Shown here one piece after another: positions 55,744-64,000 of a stretch of 64,000 bases of DNA. The stretch lies in contig JAJYDF010000003.1 of assembly GCA_021777765.1 (NCBI GenBank), positions 1-64,000 of the forward strand. Reading direction: 5' to 3'. This DNA is from Pseudomonadota bacterium. Lineage in GTDB: Bacteria; Pseudomonadota; Gammaproteobacteria; DASZBR01. Both the position numbers and the translations under genes were made by a program. Under the pieces are notes generated by a model. That model was not told the DNA's origin and did not search any database. It worked only from the letters and a program-made list of their open reading frames with translations. The stretch's first letter is position 1, and the number at the start of each line of letters is the position of its first letter.

Positions 55744-55776
55744 GTTAAGTTTCCCTTAATATTGGGATGTTAAAAT
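55744..55776 (+). promoter_or_regulatory. PmrA-like box and -10 (55811 gene)
   Basis: GTTAAGTTT (55744-55752), CC, CTTAATATT (55755-55763, perfect half): 15 of 18 positions agree. TAAAAT follows after exactly 7 nt (55771-55776). The ATG is at 55811, so the leader is about 30 nt. Confidence 0.6.
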
Positions 55777-55810
55777 AACAAACATTTTTTTCATATAACA
55801 GGCTCAAATA

Positions 55811-56404
55811 ATGGCACGCTCAGAAACAGAAATGCTATCTTTATTACCAGCATCTTTACCACAAGAAGGTTCATTATCGCGCATGCTTAAAACTTTTAAT
55901 GCAGCGAATACCCCCATTCCATCATCGCACTCCAGTGAATTACCACAGCAAATGAACGGTACTAATAAACCTAAAAAAACGATTAGCTTTGATGTTGCTG
56001 TACCTACTGATAACGAAAAACGTCAATTAACAAAATCAGATGATTCCGCTTCACATTCCGTTACTCCTCCTATGAATATTGGTTCATCTAGTCTTTGCTA
56101 TTCTCCTGAAAATACGCCGATTCCAGTAAAAAAAATAGTTGGCACTCCACACGATTTACGCAGACATATATCTGAAGATGAATTCTTAAAAACTGCTTGT
56201 AAAAAACAGAATTCTCCGACTGAACCTGATGCATCCCTTAGTTCAGTTAATCCAGCTTCTCAACAAACTGTTACTCTTGAATTTAAAAAAGTAACTGTAA
56301 ACAAATCACAACAACAAGAAAATGCAACTACAAAATCAGAATCATCCGTAGCTAAAAGTAGTCAACCTGTCACTTTTTCAAGACAAATTGGCTTTAAACC
56401 ATAA
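55811..56404 (+). CDS. Disordered hypothetical protein, effector candidate
   Basis: A 197-residue Ser/Thr/Pro/Lys-rich protein without hydrophobic segments or a known domain. It looks mostly disordered. Short Lys-rich segments (NKPKKTISFDVAVPT, TLEFKKVTVNKSQQ) alternate with Ser/Pro stretches. A PmrA-like promoter precedes it, and a 60-residue gene follows after 44 bp, so the two probably form one transcript. The context and lack of structure suggest a secreted substrate, but this is inference. Confidence 0.55.
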   Translation: MARSETEMLSLLPASLPQEGSLSRMLKTFNAANTPIPSSHSSELPQQMNGTNKPKKTISFDVAVPTDNEKRQLTKSDDSASHSVTPPMNIGSSSLCYSPENTPIPVKKIVGTPHDLRRHISEDEFLKTACKKQNSPTEPDASLSSVNPASQQTVTLEFKKVTVNKSQQQENATTKSESSVAKSSQPVTFSRQIGFKP

Positions 56405-56448
56405 CCGTTTAAAAAGTTTAAATAATTTAATTGCAGAGGAAAGTATTT

Positions 56449-56631
56449 ATGAATTCAGATAATAGTATGCAGCAATCAATCACTCTCACTGAAAAGCAAC
56501 GCACTAAAGATCATAATTATTTAGCACCAATTCCTACTCATACCAAACAAACCATTAATTTCAAAGCACAATCACATTATAAATCTGCAGAACTCGTCGA
56601 AGACGATGATGAAGGCGAATACGAATTATAA
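56449..56631 (+). CDS. Small acidic-tailed hypothetical protein
   Basis: 60 residues from ATG 56449, with AGAGGAAAG 7-10 nt upstream; a TTG at 56431 is less likely. Polar throughout, and ends in an acidic run (LVEDDDEGEYEL). It shares its style (Ser/Thr/Gln-rich, TKQTINFKAQ like KKTISFDVA of the preceding protein) with the gene before it. No family known. Confidence 0.5.
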   Translation: MNSDNSMQQSITLTEKQRTKDHNYLAPIPTHTKQTINFKAQSHYKSAELVEDDDEGEYEL

Positions 56632-56669
56632 TCATCCCTTTTTTACCTTCCCTCGAAGTAAAAAATTGT

Positions 56670-56720
56670 AGATAGCGACATTAAGCGAGAATGCTTATAA
56701 AAATTGTTATCGCGCTATCT
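56670..56720. terminator. Hairpin after the small gene pair
   Basis: AGATAGCG (56670-56677) pairs with CGCTATCT (56713-56720), with an inner TAAGC/GCTTA stem. It stands between converging transcripts and may end both. Confidence 0.4.
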
Positions 56721-56759
56721 GAATTAAATACAGACAACAAATTAATACTCTTTTTTCTT

Positions 56760-58088
56760 TTAATGAGCATCATATGCTGCTATTTCTTTCTTTAATAATG
56801 GTGCAATATCAGCACGGGTTCTGGGTAATGATTGAGGGTATTTTTCTCGTACAAATGTTATTAATTTTTCACGAATTTCACATTTCAAATTCCAAGCTGC
56901 ACTTGTATCATTAGCGCTAGTTAATACTCTTATTTCCATTGTACTTTCTTTTGCATCTGTTACCTGCAATTGCGCTAGTTTTGTGTTCCAGTCAATGGAT
57001 TGATTTAATATGATCATTAATTCTTTACGTAGCGGTTCAATAGGCAAAGTGTAATCAAAATAAAAAAATATGGTGACTAATAAATCTTTTGATGTTCTTG
57101 TCCAATTTTGAAATGGTTTTTCTAAAAAATAATTCACTGGCACAATCAATCGCCTTAAATCCCACAGCTTAATGACAATATACGTTAATGTTATTTCTTC
57201 TATCTCACCAAATTCGCCCTCTACAATCACTTGATCTTGTATTCTGATCGGTTGTGTTAATGCAATCTGAAATCCGCCTAATATACCAGCAAGTGATTTT
57301 TGTCCTGCAAATCCAATAATAGCTGTAGCCAATCCAGCAGAGGCTAATATACTGGTTCCCAATTCTCTTACACCATCAAAAATCATTAATACCAATGCAA
57401 TACTAATAACAGAAACAAAAATGACAGCGATTTTTTTCATGATATGAATTTGTGTATAAATACCCCGCGCCTTAAAACTCTCAGTGACTTTCGCTTCATA
57501 ACGATTTATTGCCAGCAACTCAATCGCATTAATGGTTTGTAAGATTATCCATGTAATCGCTGTTATTAATAAAATGCTTAATATTTTCTCAGCAATTTGA
57601 AAATAGTAGGATGACAATTTTAATGAAGGTAATAATAAATTTAATAAAAAAATAACTAATATTATTTTGAGACCATTTAATACTACTGGTGCAACAATTT
57701 TCATTTGCTGATTATTATTAAAAAGACCCCATTGAATTAAATGCTGTTTAACGCCAGAAAAGAACCGCAATAAAAACCATAATATGGCTATCAGTCCGCC
57801 AAGAGGAATAATATTTAACAAAAAGTGATTAAAAAATTCTTTGATTTCTTCACTATGAACAAAGGGCGCTAGAAACTGAGCCATTAAATTCAGACTCAAA
57901 GCACCTGCTACAAATAATATTGGACCGGTAGCTGCACTAAATAATATTTTAATTGCCACTACAAAAGAGTTTTCTTCGGGTCGTATAACTAAAAAATGTT
58001 TATTGATTATTCTACTTAATGAAATAGCGACTACGAAAATAGCAATGGCAATTAAAACAAAAAGCAATAAATGAAGTGCTTCTTGCAT
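56760..58088 (-). CDS. MscS-family mechanosensitive channel
   Basis: 442 residues from ATG 58088 with GAGGTGG just upstream; TTG 58100 lacks that. Five to six membrane helices (10-270) end in the pore-lining helix LASAGLATAIIGFAGQKSLAGILGG with its Gly/Ala pattern. The beta domain (RIQDQVIVEGEFGEIEEITL...LIVPVNYFLEKPFQNWTR) and a soluble C-terminal domain follow. It should open under membrane tension and release solutes in osmotic downshift. It is more like the larger YnaI/YbdG types than MscS itself. Confidence 0.87.
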   Translation of the reverse strand: MQEALHLLLFVLIAIAIFVVAISLSRIINKHFLVIRPEENSFVVAIKILFSAATGPILFVAGALSLNLMAQFLAPFVHSEEIKEFFNHFLLNIIPLGGLIAILWFLLRFFSGVKQHLIQWGLFNNNQQMKIVAPVVLNGLKIILVIFLLNLLLPSLKLSSYYFQIAEKILSILLITAITWIILQTINAIELLAINRYEAKVTESFKARGIYTQIHIMKKIAVIFVSVISIALVLMIFDGVRELGTSILASAGLATAIIGFAGQKSLAGILGGFQIALTQPIRIQDQVIVEGEFGEIEEITLTYIVIKLWDLRRLIVPVNYFLEKPFQNWTRTSKDLLVTIFFYFDYTLPIEPLRKELMIILNQSIDWNTKLAQLQVTDAKESTMEIRVLTSANDTSAAWNLKCEIREKLITFVREKYPQSLPRTRADIAPLLKKEIAAYDAH

Positions 58089-58227
58089 GATCCACCTCAA
58101 CTCATAAAATAATTAATTGTCTTAGATTAGATTTTTATGCAAAATATCTTTGAAGTTCACTATAAAGAAGTCACTAAAAGGTAAAATTGATTTTACTCAA
58201 AACATACAGAATGGTATTTAATCATTT

Positions 58228-59298
58228 TTAACGCACCCGCCACATTAAAATAGCGCCAATTGTTGCAAACAATAGTGTGGGTATTATCACAGCGATTAAA
58301 GGGGGAAATTGCCATACCTCACTCATCGGTGCAAACATTTGATCGAGCGTATAATAAGAAAAACCGACGATTACACCAGTCAATGCACGTAAACCATTCG
58401 TAGTGGAACGTAATGGCCCAAAAATAAATGGCACCGCTAAAAATATCATGACTAAAGTAGCAATTGGTTGAAAAACTCTATGCCAATAAGCGATTTTATA
58501 AGATTCACCCGTTAAACCATTAGCATCACGAAAACTAATATAATCTTTTAATTGCTCTAAATTCATTTCATCCGGTTGAATTTGTGAAATTTGTAATAAA
58601 TGTGGATTAATGGCTAAATTCCACGTTAAATTATCAATATGTGATGATGCAACGCCAGTACCTAATGCATTAATGATTGATTGCTCGATATTCTGCAAAT
58701 GCCATTGTTTATTATAAAAATACGCTTTTTCAGCATATGTTTCGACACGTAGGTGGCCTTGATCATCAAATTCATAACGGCTCACTCCTGCAATATTTTT
58801 ATCTGAATATATCGTTGCAATATGTAAAAAATTGGGGCCTTCTTTGATCCATAAACCTTTACTGGTATTCAATGCTTGGCCATTATCAGCAGTCATCACA
58901 CTATGTACACGTGCTAAATGTTGTGTTCGTGGACCAATTAATTCACCAATTAATGTCGCAATAATGATTAATATTAATCCCGCACGTAATACCATTAATA
59001 ATATTTGTTTCGGTGAAACGCCTGATGATCGCATCACTAATAATTCATGATGATTGTCTAATAATCCCATGCCCATTAATACACCAATAAAAGCAGCCAT
59101 CGGAAATAATTGATAAAGTTGTTCGGGCAAACTGAGTAAAACGTAATTAATGGCTTGAATAATACTATATGCACCAGCACTATAACTATGTAATTGGCCT
59201 GCTAATAAAATAAATACATCAATACCCATGAACAGCAGTATAACTAATAAAATAGTATGCGTGAGGGTACGACCAATATATCGCTGTAAAATACTCAT
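58228..59298 (-). CDS. lptG: LPS export permease LptG
   Basis: A 356-residue inner-membrane subunit of the LptB2FG exporter that pulls lipopolysaccharide from the membrane. The N-terminus LQRYIGRTLTHTILLV and SLPEQLYQLFPMAAFIGVLMGMG are typical, as is the coupling helix HELLVMRSSGVSPKQIL. Six membrane helices flank a periplasmic beta-jellyroll (about 110-265). It overlaps lptF by 4 nt. LPS is therefore made by this bacterium. Confidence 0.94.
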   Translation of the reverse strand: MSILQRYIGRTLTHTILLVILLFMGIDVFILLAGQLHSYSAGAYSIIQAINYVLLSLPEQLYQLFPMAAFIGVLMGMGLLDNHHELLVMRSSGVSPKQILLMVLRAGLILIIIATLIGELIGPRTQHLARVHSVMTADNGQALNTSKGLWIKEGPNFLHIATIYSDKNIAGVSRYEFDDQGHLRVETYAEKAYFYNKQWHLQNIEQSIINALGTGVASSHIDNLTWNLAINPHLLQISQIQPDEMNLEQLKDYISFRDANGLTGESYKIAYWHRVFQPIATLVMIFLAVPFIFGPLRSTTNGLRALTGVIVGFSYYTLDQMFAPMSEVWQFPPLIAVIIPTLLFATIGAILMWRVR

Positions 59299-60440
59299 GT
59301 CGTTGCCTGATTTTGTGTTAAGTTAGATTTATTAAAATATTTTTTTAATTGTCGCTGCCAACCTAATTGCAATCCAATTAAAACGATAATGGTTAATAAT
59401 AACGATGCATGAATCCACCATAAACCTAAACTCGGTACTATAGTGCCCTGCTCTAACCAACTTTGTGCGACCAATATCATATTGGCATAAATGATATAAA
59501 TAAGTACTGCAGGAAATATTTTTGCAAATTTACCTTGTCGTGGTTTTACTTGACTCATAGGTAAAGATAATAAAGCCAATAATAAAACGGAGAGTGGCAT
59601 AGCAAGCCGCCATTGTAATTCAGCTGCTGCTGCGACATTGTGTTGCATTAATTGCGAAATTAAATGTCTGGTTGTCATGCCATCGCTGTCATTACTTTTT
59701 AATGTGGGTGCTGATGAAATACGCAATCCATAATTTTGAAATTGCACGATACGAAATTCATTATCACCTGGAATGCCCTGATAACGGTGTCCTTGATTGG
59801 CAATAATAAATTTATCACCCGTTTTACTGTCTTGATGTAAATAACCACTACTCGCTGCTAATACATTCCATGCTTCGGGAACAACATTATCACCGGTATC
59901 AATTTCATCGGCTTCAAAAATGCCTTTTAATTGTTGTCGATCGTTACTCATATTTTCGACATAATAAACTTTGCTGCCACTTTCTACTGCTTGAAAACTA
60001 CCCGGTAAAATACTTTCTAATGCGGATGTATTTTTAATTTGATCTAACACTCGATTACGCGTGGTAGCAATATAAGGATTCACAAAAAATGAGAGAAACG
60101 AAACGATTAAAAAAATCACCAGCGCCATGGACATGGTGTAGGCCATTAAGCGACGCGAACTTAAACCACACGTTTTCAATACCACCATTTCACTGTCCGC
60201 ATAGAGACGGCCATAGGCTAAGAGGAAACCAATATATAATCCCAAAGGTAATAAAAAACACAGTAATTGTGGAATTTCTAATGCGAGCAAATAAAGAATT
60301 TGCATGGCAGCCAATTTGCCTGCCGCAGTAATGGTCAAAAAACGGATAAATTGATTGCTTAAAAATATCAATAATAAAATAGAAGTCACGGCAATCGAGG
60401 TGCCTAAGACTTCTTTAACGAAATACCTAAAGATTATCAC
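59295..60440 (-). CDS. lptF: LPS export permease LptF
   Basis: 381 residues, partner of LptG. It shows IFRYFVKEVLGTSIAV, LLALEIPQLLCFLLPLGLYIGFLLAYGRLYADSEMVVLKTCGLS (in parts: the membrane helix and the coupling helix EMVVLKTCGLSSRRL), a periplasmic domain (about 125-260) and three C-terminal helices. First gene of lptFG, divergent from pepA as in most gammaproteobacteria. Confidence 0.94.
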   Translation of the reverse strand: MIIFRYFVKEVLGTSIAVTSILLLIFLSNQFIRFLTITAAGKLAAMQILYLLALEIPQLLCFLLPLGLYIGFLLAYGRLYADSEMVVLKTCGLSSRRLMAYTMSMALVIFLIVSFLSFFVNPYIATTRNRVLDQIKNTSALESILPGSFQAVESGSKVYYVENMSNDRQQLKGIFEADEIDTGDNVVPEAWNVLAASSGYLHQDSKTGDKFIIANQGHRYQGIPGDNEFRIVQFQNYGLRISSAPTLKSNDSDGMTTRHLISQLMQHNVAAAAELQWRLAMPLSVLLLALLSLPMSQVKPRQGKFAKIFPAVLIYIIYANMILVAQSWLEQGTIVPSLGLWWIHASLLLTIIVLIGLQLGWQRQLKKYFNKSNLTQNQATT

Positions 60441-60528
60441 TCACTAATACCTACTCAATGATGGTGAAAATGTGTAAAATGTTGGTTTTTTTCATACTTT
60501 ATCTTATGTGATGATGTCTGGAATAATT

Positions 60529-60554
60529 TCCTTCTCCCGCTTGCGGGAGAAGGA
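60529..60554. repeat. CTTCTCCCGC hairpin in the lptF-pepA gap
   Basis: TCCTTCTCCCGC (60529-60540) pairs perfectly with GCGGGAGAAGGA (60543-60554). It lies 52 bp before pepA, within the divergent promoter region. Confidence 0.6.
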
Positions 60555-60605
60555 TAGAATTAGAGATTATCGCTTAATTTACAATCATTGTCTTCAGGAG
60601 TTTTT

Positions 60606-62102
60606 ATGCATTATACGGCACAACATCAACAACAATTACCCCCAACCACTTGCCTTATCTTGGGAGTCCATAATGGCTTACAACTCACCCCTTCTGGCGT
60701 CAAGCTTGATCAACAATCCGGTGGATTTCTTTCACGGGTATTATCACGTAGTGATTTACGCCCTGAATTAGGCAGCACCTTGTTATTGATCGATGTACCT
60801 CATATCGCTTGTGAAAAATTGTTATTAGTTAACTGTGGTACGGCAATTGATGATGCGCAAACCTATCGCAAATTATTATCAAAAGCTTTGCAATCTTTAC
60901 AACTAAATAACATCAAAGAAGCGCATTCATTTTTAACAGAAATTGCTGTCCCTCAAAAAGATACTGCATGGAAAATTATACAAACCATTGAAATAAGTGG
61001 CATCACTTACTACCGATTTGATCAATTAAAATCTAAAAAAGAGTCCTCGGTTAATCTGCAAAAATTATCTTTTGAACTCATTAAAGAAGATGAAATAAAA
61101 ATAGCAACTAACGCAGTCCGTTATGGTGAAGCATTAGTTGACGCTATGAATTGGTCAAAAGATTTAGGGAATTTACCATCCAATATTTGTACACCAACTT
61201 ATTTAGCAGAACAAGCAATGGCATTACATAACAAATATCCGTCCATTAAATGCACAGTATTAGATGAAAAAGAATTAGAATCATTAGGAATGGAAACATT
61301 ACTTTCTGTAACGAGAGGAAGTACACGTCCAGCAAAATTAATTATTTGTGAATATAACGGTGCAGATAATTCTTCTAAACCTGTTGTTTTTGTAGGAAAA
61401 GGCGTTACTTTTGATACCGGTGGCATTTCATTAAAACCACCAACTAATTTAGACGAAATGAAATATGATATGTGCGGTGGCGCTAGTGTATTAGCAACCA
61501 TAAAAGCTGCTGCGCAATTACAATTACCCATTAATATTGTCACCATTGTTCCTGCCACGGAAAATTGTCCTGATAGCAAAGCAACAAAACCCGGTGATAT
61601 TGTCAAATCATTATCAGGTCAAACCGTTGAGATATTAAATACCGATGCTGAAGGTCGATTAATTTTATGCGATGCACTGACTTATGCTGCTAAATTTAAT
61701 CCTGATGTCGTAATTGATGTTGCCACATTAACTGGATCAGTCATATTAACTTTTGGTCATATTATTGCAGGTATTTTAAGCAATAATGATGAATTAAATA
61801 ACGCATTAATTTCCGCAGGTGAAACCAGTTGCGATCGTTTATGGCGTTTACCGTTATTAAAAGAATATGATGAAATGATTAATTCCAATTTTGCTGATAT
61901 GGCAAATATTGCTGCACATAATGATGCAAAATGCATCATTGCCGGAATGTATTTAGCAAGATTTACAAAAAATTATAAATGGGCGCATTTGGATGTAGCA
62001 GGAACTGCATTTATTGGTGGCAAAGAAAAAGGATCAACAGGCAGACCAATTCCATTGTTATTGCAGTATTTATGGGATAAATGTAAAACTGAACATAAAT
62101 AA
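60606..62102 (+). CDS. pepA: Leucyl aminopeptidase (cytosol, PepA)
   Basis: A 498-residue M17 aminopeptidase with two metal ions. Start ATG 60606 has CAGGAG 5-6 nt upstream; the frame runs open to 60588. Metal and catalytic segments: VGKGVTFDTGGISLKP (near 270), DMCGGASVL, the signature NTDAEGRLIL (near 346) and ATLTGS. In E. coli, PepA also binds DNA in recombination and carAB control. It is divergent from lptFG. Confidence 0.94.
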   Translation: MHYTAQHQQQLPPTTCLILGVHNGLQLTPSGVKLDQQSGGFLSRVLSRSDLRPELGSTLLLIDVPHIACEKLLLVNCGTAIDDAQTYRKLLSKALQSLQLNNIKEAHSFLTEIAVPQKDTAWKIIQTIEISGITYYRFDQLKSKKESSVNLQKLSFELIKEDEIKIATNAVRYGEALVDAMNWSKDLGNLPSNICTPTYLAEQAMALHNKYPSIKCTVLDEKELESLGMETLLSVTRGSTRPAKLIICEYNGADNSSKPVVFVGKGVTFDTGGISLKPPTNLDEMKYDMCGGASVLATIKAAAQLQLPINIVTIVPATENCPDSKATKPGDIVKSLSGQTVEILNTDAEGRLILCDALTYAAKFNPDVVIDVATLTGSVILTFGHIIAGILSNNDELNNALISAGETSCDRLWRLPLLKEYDEMINSNFADMANIAAHNDAKCIIAGMYLARFTKNYKWAHLDVAGTAFIGGKEKGSTGRPIPLLLQYLWDKCKTEHK

Positions 62103-62130
62103 TCTATTTAATTTTTTTAGATTATAAATT

Positions 62131-62167
62131 GTAGCCCGGACCAAGGAGCGCAGCGACGTGTCCGGGA
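62131..62167. repeat. Half copy of the GTAGCCCGG element
   Basis: GTAGCCCGGACCAAGGAGC, then GCAGCGACGTGTCCGGG. It equals the left half of 46061-46149 with few changes. The right half is missing. Confidence 0.7.
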
Positions 62168-62196
62168 GAATATTGACATAAATCCTGGATAGGCCT

Positions 62197-62592
62197 TCAA
62201 TATTTATTTCTTTGTTTACGATATAAATTGTTATTATTCTCTTCAACATCTTGATGGATAGCGTGTGTAGGATCATTTTTTTGTCGCTCGGTTAATTCTC
62301 GCTCTTTTACATCGACTGAAATATCTTTTAATAAATCATGTAAAATAGACATTCTTTTATTATCATCTGTTTCATTAATAAATCTGATAAGATTAGGATC
62401 AGGACGGTTCGGTAAATTATTACTCGTGCTAAAATGGCTTTGTGATATTCTTAAATTACTATTATTACCCTTCATCTTATTTTGTCGAGGTAAAGATTTC
62501 GGAGTAACAGCAGGACTATTTGAAGTGTTTCGGGATACTCTATTTGCTTTGGCAGATTCAGGTGGAGTTAAGCGTTGCAACATTATTCTCAT
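62197..62592 (-). CDS. Hypothetical 131-residue polar protein
   Basis: Start ATG 62592 with GAGAGATAA upstream. The first 70 residues are basic and Ser/Asn/Pro-rich, probably disordered. A helical part follows (PNLIRFINETDDNKRMSILHDLLKDISVDVKEREL). The tail is Asn/Arg/Lys-rich (EENNNNLYRKQRNKY). No family is recognised. Style and isolation next to a repeat resemble the other small effector-like genes here, but no clear tandem box lies upstream. Confidence 0.5.
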   Translation of the reverse strand: MRIMLQRLTPPESAKANRVSRNTSNSPAVTPKSLPRQNKMKGNNSNLRISQSHFSTSNNLPNRPDPNLIRFINETDDNKRMSILHDLLKDISVDVKERELTERQKNDPTHAIHQDVEENNNNLYRKQRNKY

Positions 62593-62911
62593 AGAATTAT
62601 CTCTCTATTATTTAATCATTCGTATAATTGATATAAATTTTATTACACAGTATTAAAATGTATATTATCTCATAGAAAAATTACGTATTTTAAGCAGATA
62701 ATGCGTTATTAGCAAGTGAACCACCTTCTCGCTACAATTTACAATTCTGTTTATACTAATGAAAAATCACAGCAACTCATAATTAGTCATAATTTGAATA
62801 GATGAAATAAATTATCTCTTTCACTCAGCCAGTAAACGCTATACTTTATAGTAAGTATCAAATCTTAACAAATCATTAATTGAAAATAATTGATTTCAAA
62901 TGAGGCCAACT
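62593..62911. other. 319-bp intergenic region
   Basis: Very AT-rich. A CTATA-CTT-TATAG palindrome near 62838-62850 contains TATACT and may be the -10 of the downstream hydrolase. I see no gene, RNA or repeat of the families above. Confidence 0.4.
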
Positions 62912-63583
62912 ATGCGAACTAATGAATTTATCAGTAATACCACAGTAACAATTGACATACCGATTAATCAAATTTCAATAACAGGTGATATTTATATTCC
63001 AAATGCAGCAAAAGCAATTATTATCTTTGCTCATGGTAGTGGTAGTAGCCGATTCAGTCCACGTAATCAGTATGTTGCTAAACAATTAAATCAAGCAGGA
63101 TTTGCCACTTTATTATTAGATTTATTGACATCTGTGGAAGATGAAGAAGATGAAATTACACGCAGATGGCGATTTGATATTGATTTGTTAGCACAACGAC
63201 TTGCTGCTGCGACAGATTGGATATTACAACACGTTTATTTTAAAAATATTAAAATTGCTTATTTTGGTGCAAGCACTGGAGCAGCTGCTGCACTTATCGC
63301 AGCTGCATTAAAATCAGATCATATTTATGCAGTGGTATCTCGAGGTGGTCGAGCTGATCTTGCTGGTTCCTATTTATCCGATGTAAGAGCAGCAACTTTA
63401 TTAATTGTGGGTGGTTATGATGATGTTGTGATTGAATTAAATCAAAAAGCACTACAACAATTAAAATGTGAATCACAATTAGAAATTATTCCAGCAGCGA
63501 CGCATTTATTTGAAGAGCCTGGAAAATTGGAACAAGTGGCAATACTTGCCGTTAATTGGTTTAAAAAATATTTGAAAGAATAA
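62912..63583 (+). CDS. Dienelactone-hydrolase-like alpha/beta hydrolase
   Basis: 223 residues from ATG 62912 with GAGG 7 nt upstream. FAHGSGSSRFSPRN (near 45), LLDLLTSVEDEEDE, the nucleophile elbow GASTGAAAAL (Ser near 123), the acid in VGGYDDVVIELN and the base in AATHLFEEPG are in order. In many bacteria such a hydrolase stands beside or is fused to a phosphoribosyltransferase, and one begins 31 bp downstream here. The substrate is unknown. Confidence 0.82.
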   Translation: MRTNEFISNTTVTIDIPINQISITGDIYIPNAAKAIIIFAHGSGSSRFSPRNQYVAKQLNQAGFATLLLDLLTSVEDEEDEITRRWRFDIDLLAQRLAAATDWILQHVYFKNIKIAYFGASTGAAAALIAAALKSDHIYAVVSRGGRADLAGSYLSDVRAATLLIVGGYDDVVIELNQKALQQLKCESQLEIIPAATHLFEEPGKLEQVAILAVNWFKKYLKE

Positions 63584-63614
63584 TTCTTTATTTGCATTAA
63601 TCCAGGAGACATTC

Positions 63615-64000
63615 ATGATTCAAGTTTTCAAAAATCGTAATGAAGCGGGCCAATTATTAGCAAACTCATTGCAAAAATATGCGAATAATCCTGATGCCAT
63701 TATTTTAGCGTTGCCGCGCGGAGGGCTTCCTGTTGCATACGAAGTAGCTAAAGCATTGCAGGTGAAGCTAGATATTTTTATCGTTAGAAAATTAGGTGTG
63801 CCGGGGCATGATGAATTAGCAATGGGTGCCATTGCTTGGGGTGATGTCATGGTGTTGAATGAAGAAATTATTTCAGGTCTTTCAATATCTGAACAAACTA
63901 TTGAAGCTGTCAAAAAGGTTGAATCACAAGAATTAAAACGACGTAATATTGCCTATCGCGATCAAAAACCATTTCCAATTATTGAAAATAAAATTGTCAT
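63615..64000 (+). CDS. Phosphoribosyltransferase-family protein (partial)
   Basis: ATG 63615 with AGGAGA 5-6 nt upstream; the frame is open to the window end (128 codons seen). It reads MIQVFKNRNEAGQLLANSL...ILALPRGGLPVAYEVAKAL...FIVRKLGVPGHDELAMGAIA, which is the start of the PRTase fold with the PRGG loop and the KLGVPGHDELAMGAI block typical of the putative phosphoribosyltransferases linked to dienelactone hydrolases. The PRPP-binding loop lies beyond the window. Probably in one operon with the hydrolase. Confidence 0.85.
   Translation, partial: MIQVFKNRNEAGQLLANSLQKYANNPDAIILALPRGGLPVAYEVAKALQVKLDIFIVRKLGVPGHDELAMGAIAWGDVMVLNEEIISGLSISEQTIEAVKKVESQELKRRNIAYRDQKPFPIIENKIV

Noticed and set aside
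62593..62700. PmrA-like box before the 131-residue gene
   Set aside because: Only one half resembles the motif and spacing to a -10 does not fit.
1..64000. tRNA or rRNA genes, prophage or intact transposase
   Set aside because: I looked through every gap and saw no cloverleaf, rRNA segment, phage structural gene or complete transposase. Only the Rpn remnant and small repeats are mobile-type.

Overview
The window reads as part of a low-GC gammaproteobacterial chromosome. Housekeeping genes (perM-hda, ihfB, dcd, mrp, hemH, zapE, typA, metG, rnfB, nth, glyA-nrdR-nusB-thiL, ettA, lptFG-pepA) are mixed with eukaryotic-like genes: ankyrin repeats, a double Rab-like GTPase ending in a CaaX box, an F-box/RCC1 protein, Fic and Sel1. 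This mix, together with tandem CTTAATATT-type promoter boxes in front of the eukaryotic-like genes, suggests an intracellular member of the Legionellales (Legionella/Coxiella/Berkiella-like). The genus cannot be fixed from sequence alone, and no secretion-system gene lies in the window.

Layout: 0-9.4 kb holds a cAMP-related group (FecR-domain protein, CpdA phosphodiesterase, YVTN propeller, CHASE2 adenylate cyclase), then perM-hda, a DUF3108 protein, ihfB and dcd. 9.5-13.4 kb is an effector-like island: a possible papain-fold cysteine protease, a 111-residue ORF, and the tandem GTPase, which may be frameshifted from that ORF. 13.6-19.5 kb carries the valine-degradation genes mmsA and mmsB, split by a 976-residue ankyrin-like gene on the other strand. 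19.8-28.4 kb holds Fic with a palindromic operator, mrp, a Mut7-C nuclease, a YadGH-type ABC exporter with hemH, a hydrolase and zapE. 28.4-32 kb holds a membrane ankyrin protein and a graveyard with a deleted Rpn nuclease and a Sel1 gene broken by one TGA. 32-39.5 kb holds typA, a DUF4143 ATPase between direct repeats, an AbrB/PIN toxin-antitoxin pair, orphan Phd and VapB antitoxins on either side of metG, and rnfB. 39.5-49.4 kb holds the F-box/RCC1 gene between rnfB and nth, DUF1841, a HAD phosphatase, ggt, an S1/P1 nuclease and the glyA operon. 49.6-56.6 kb is a second effector-like island of five hypothetical genes around ettA, including two tandem paralogues. 56.7-64 kb holds an MscS channel, lptFG/pepA, a small hypothetical gene, a dienelactone-hydrolase-like protein and a phosphoribosyltransferase cut by the window end.

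At least four families of palindromic intergenic repeats are scattered between genes: CTTCTCCCGC hairpins, CATTCCCGC elements of about 175 bp, GTAGCCTGG elements of about 200 bp, and GTAGCCCGG...GGAGCGCAGCGACATGTCCGGG elements. No tRNA, rRNA, CRISPR array, prophage or intact transposase was seen.

The most notable inference is a PmrA-like regulon. Five better sites and two weaker ones stand before putative effector genes, five of the seven exactly 7 nt from a -10-like hexamer, and none was noticed before a housekeeping gene. These genes sit singly or in small groups inside otherwise conserved neighbourhoods.
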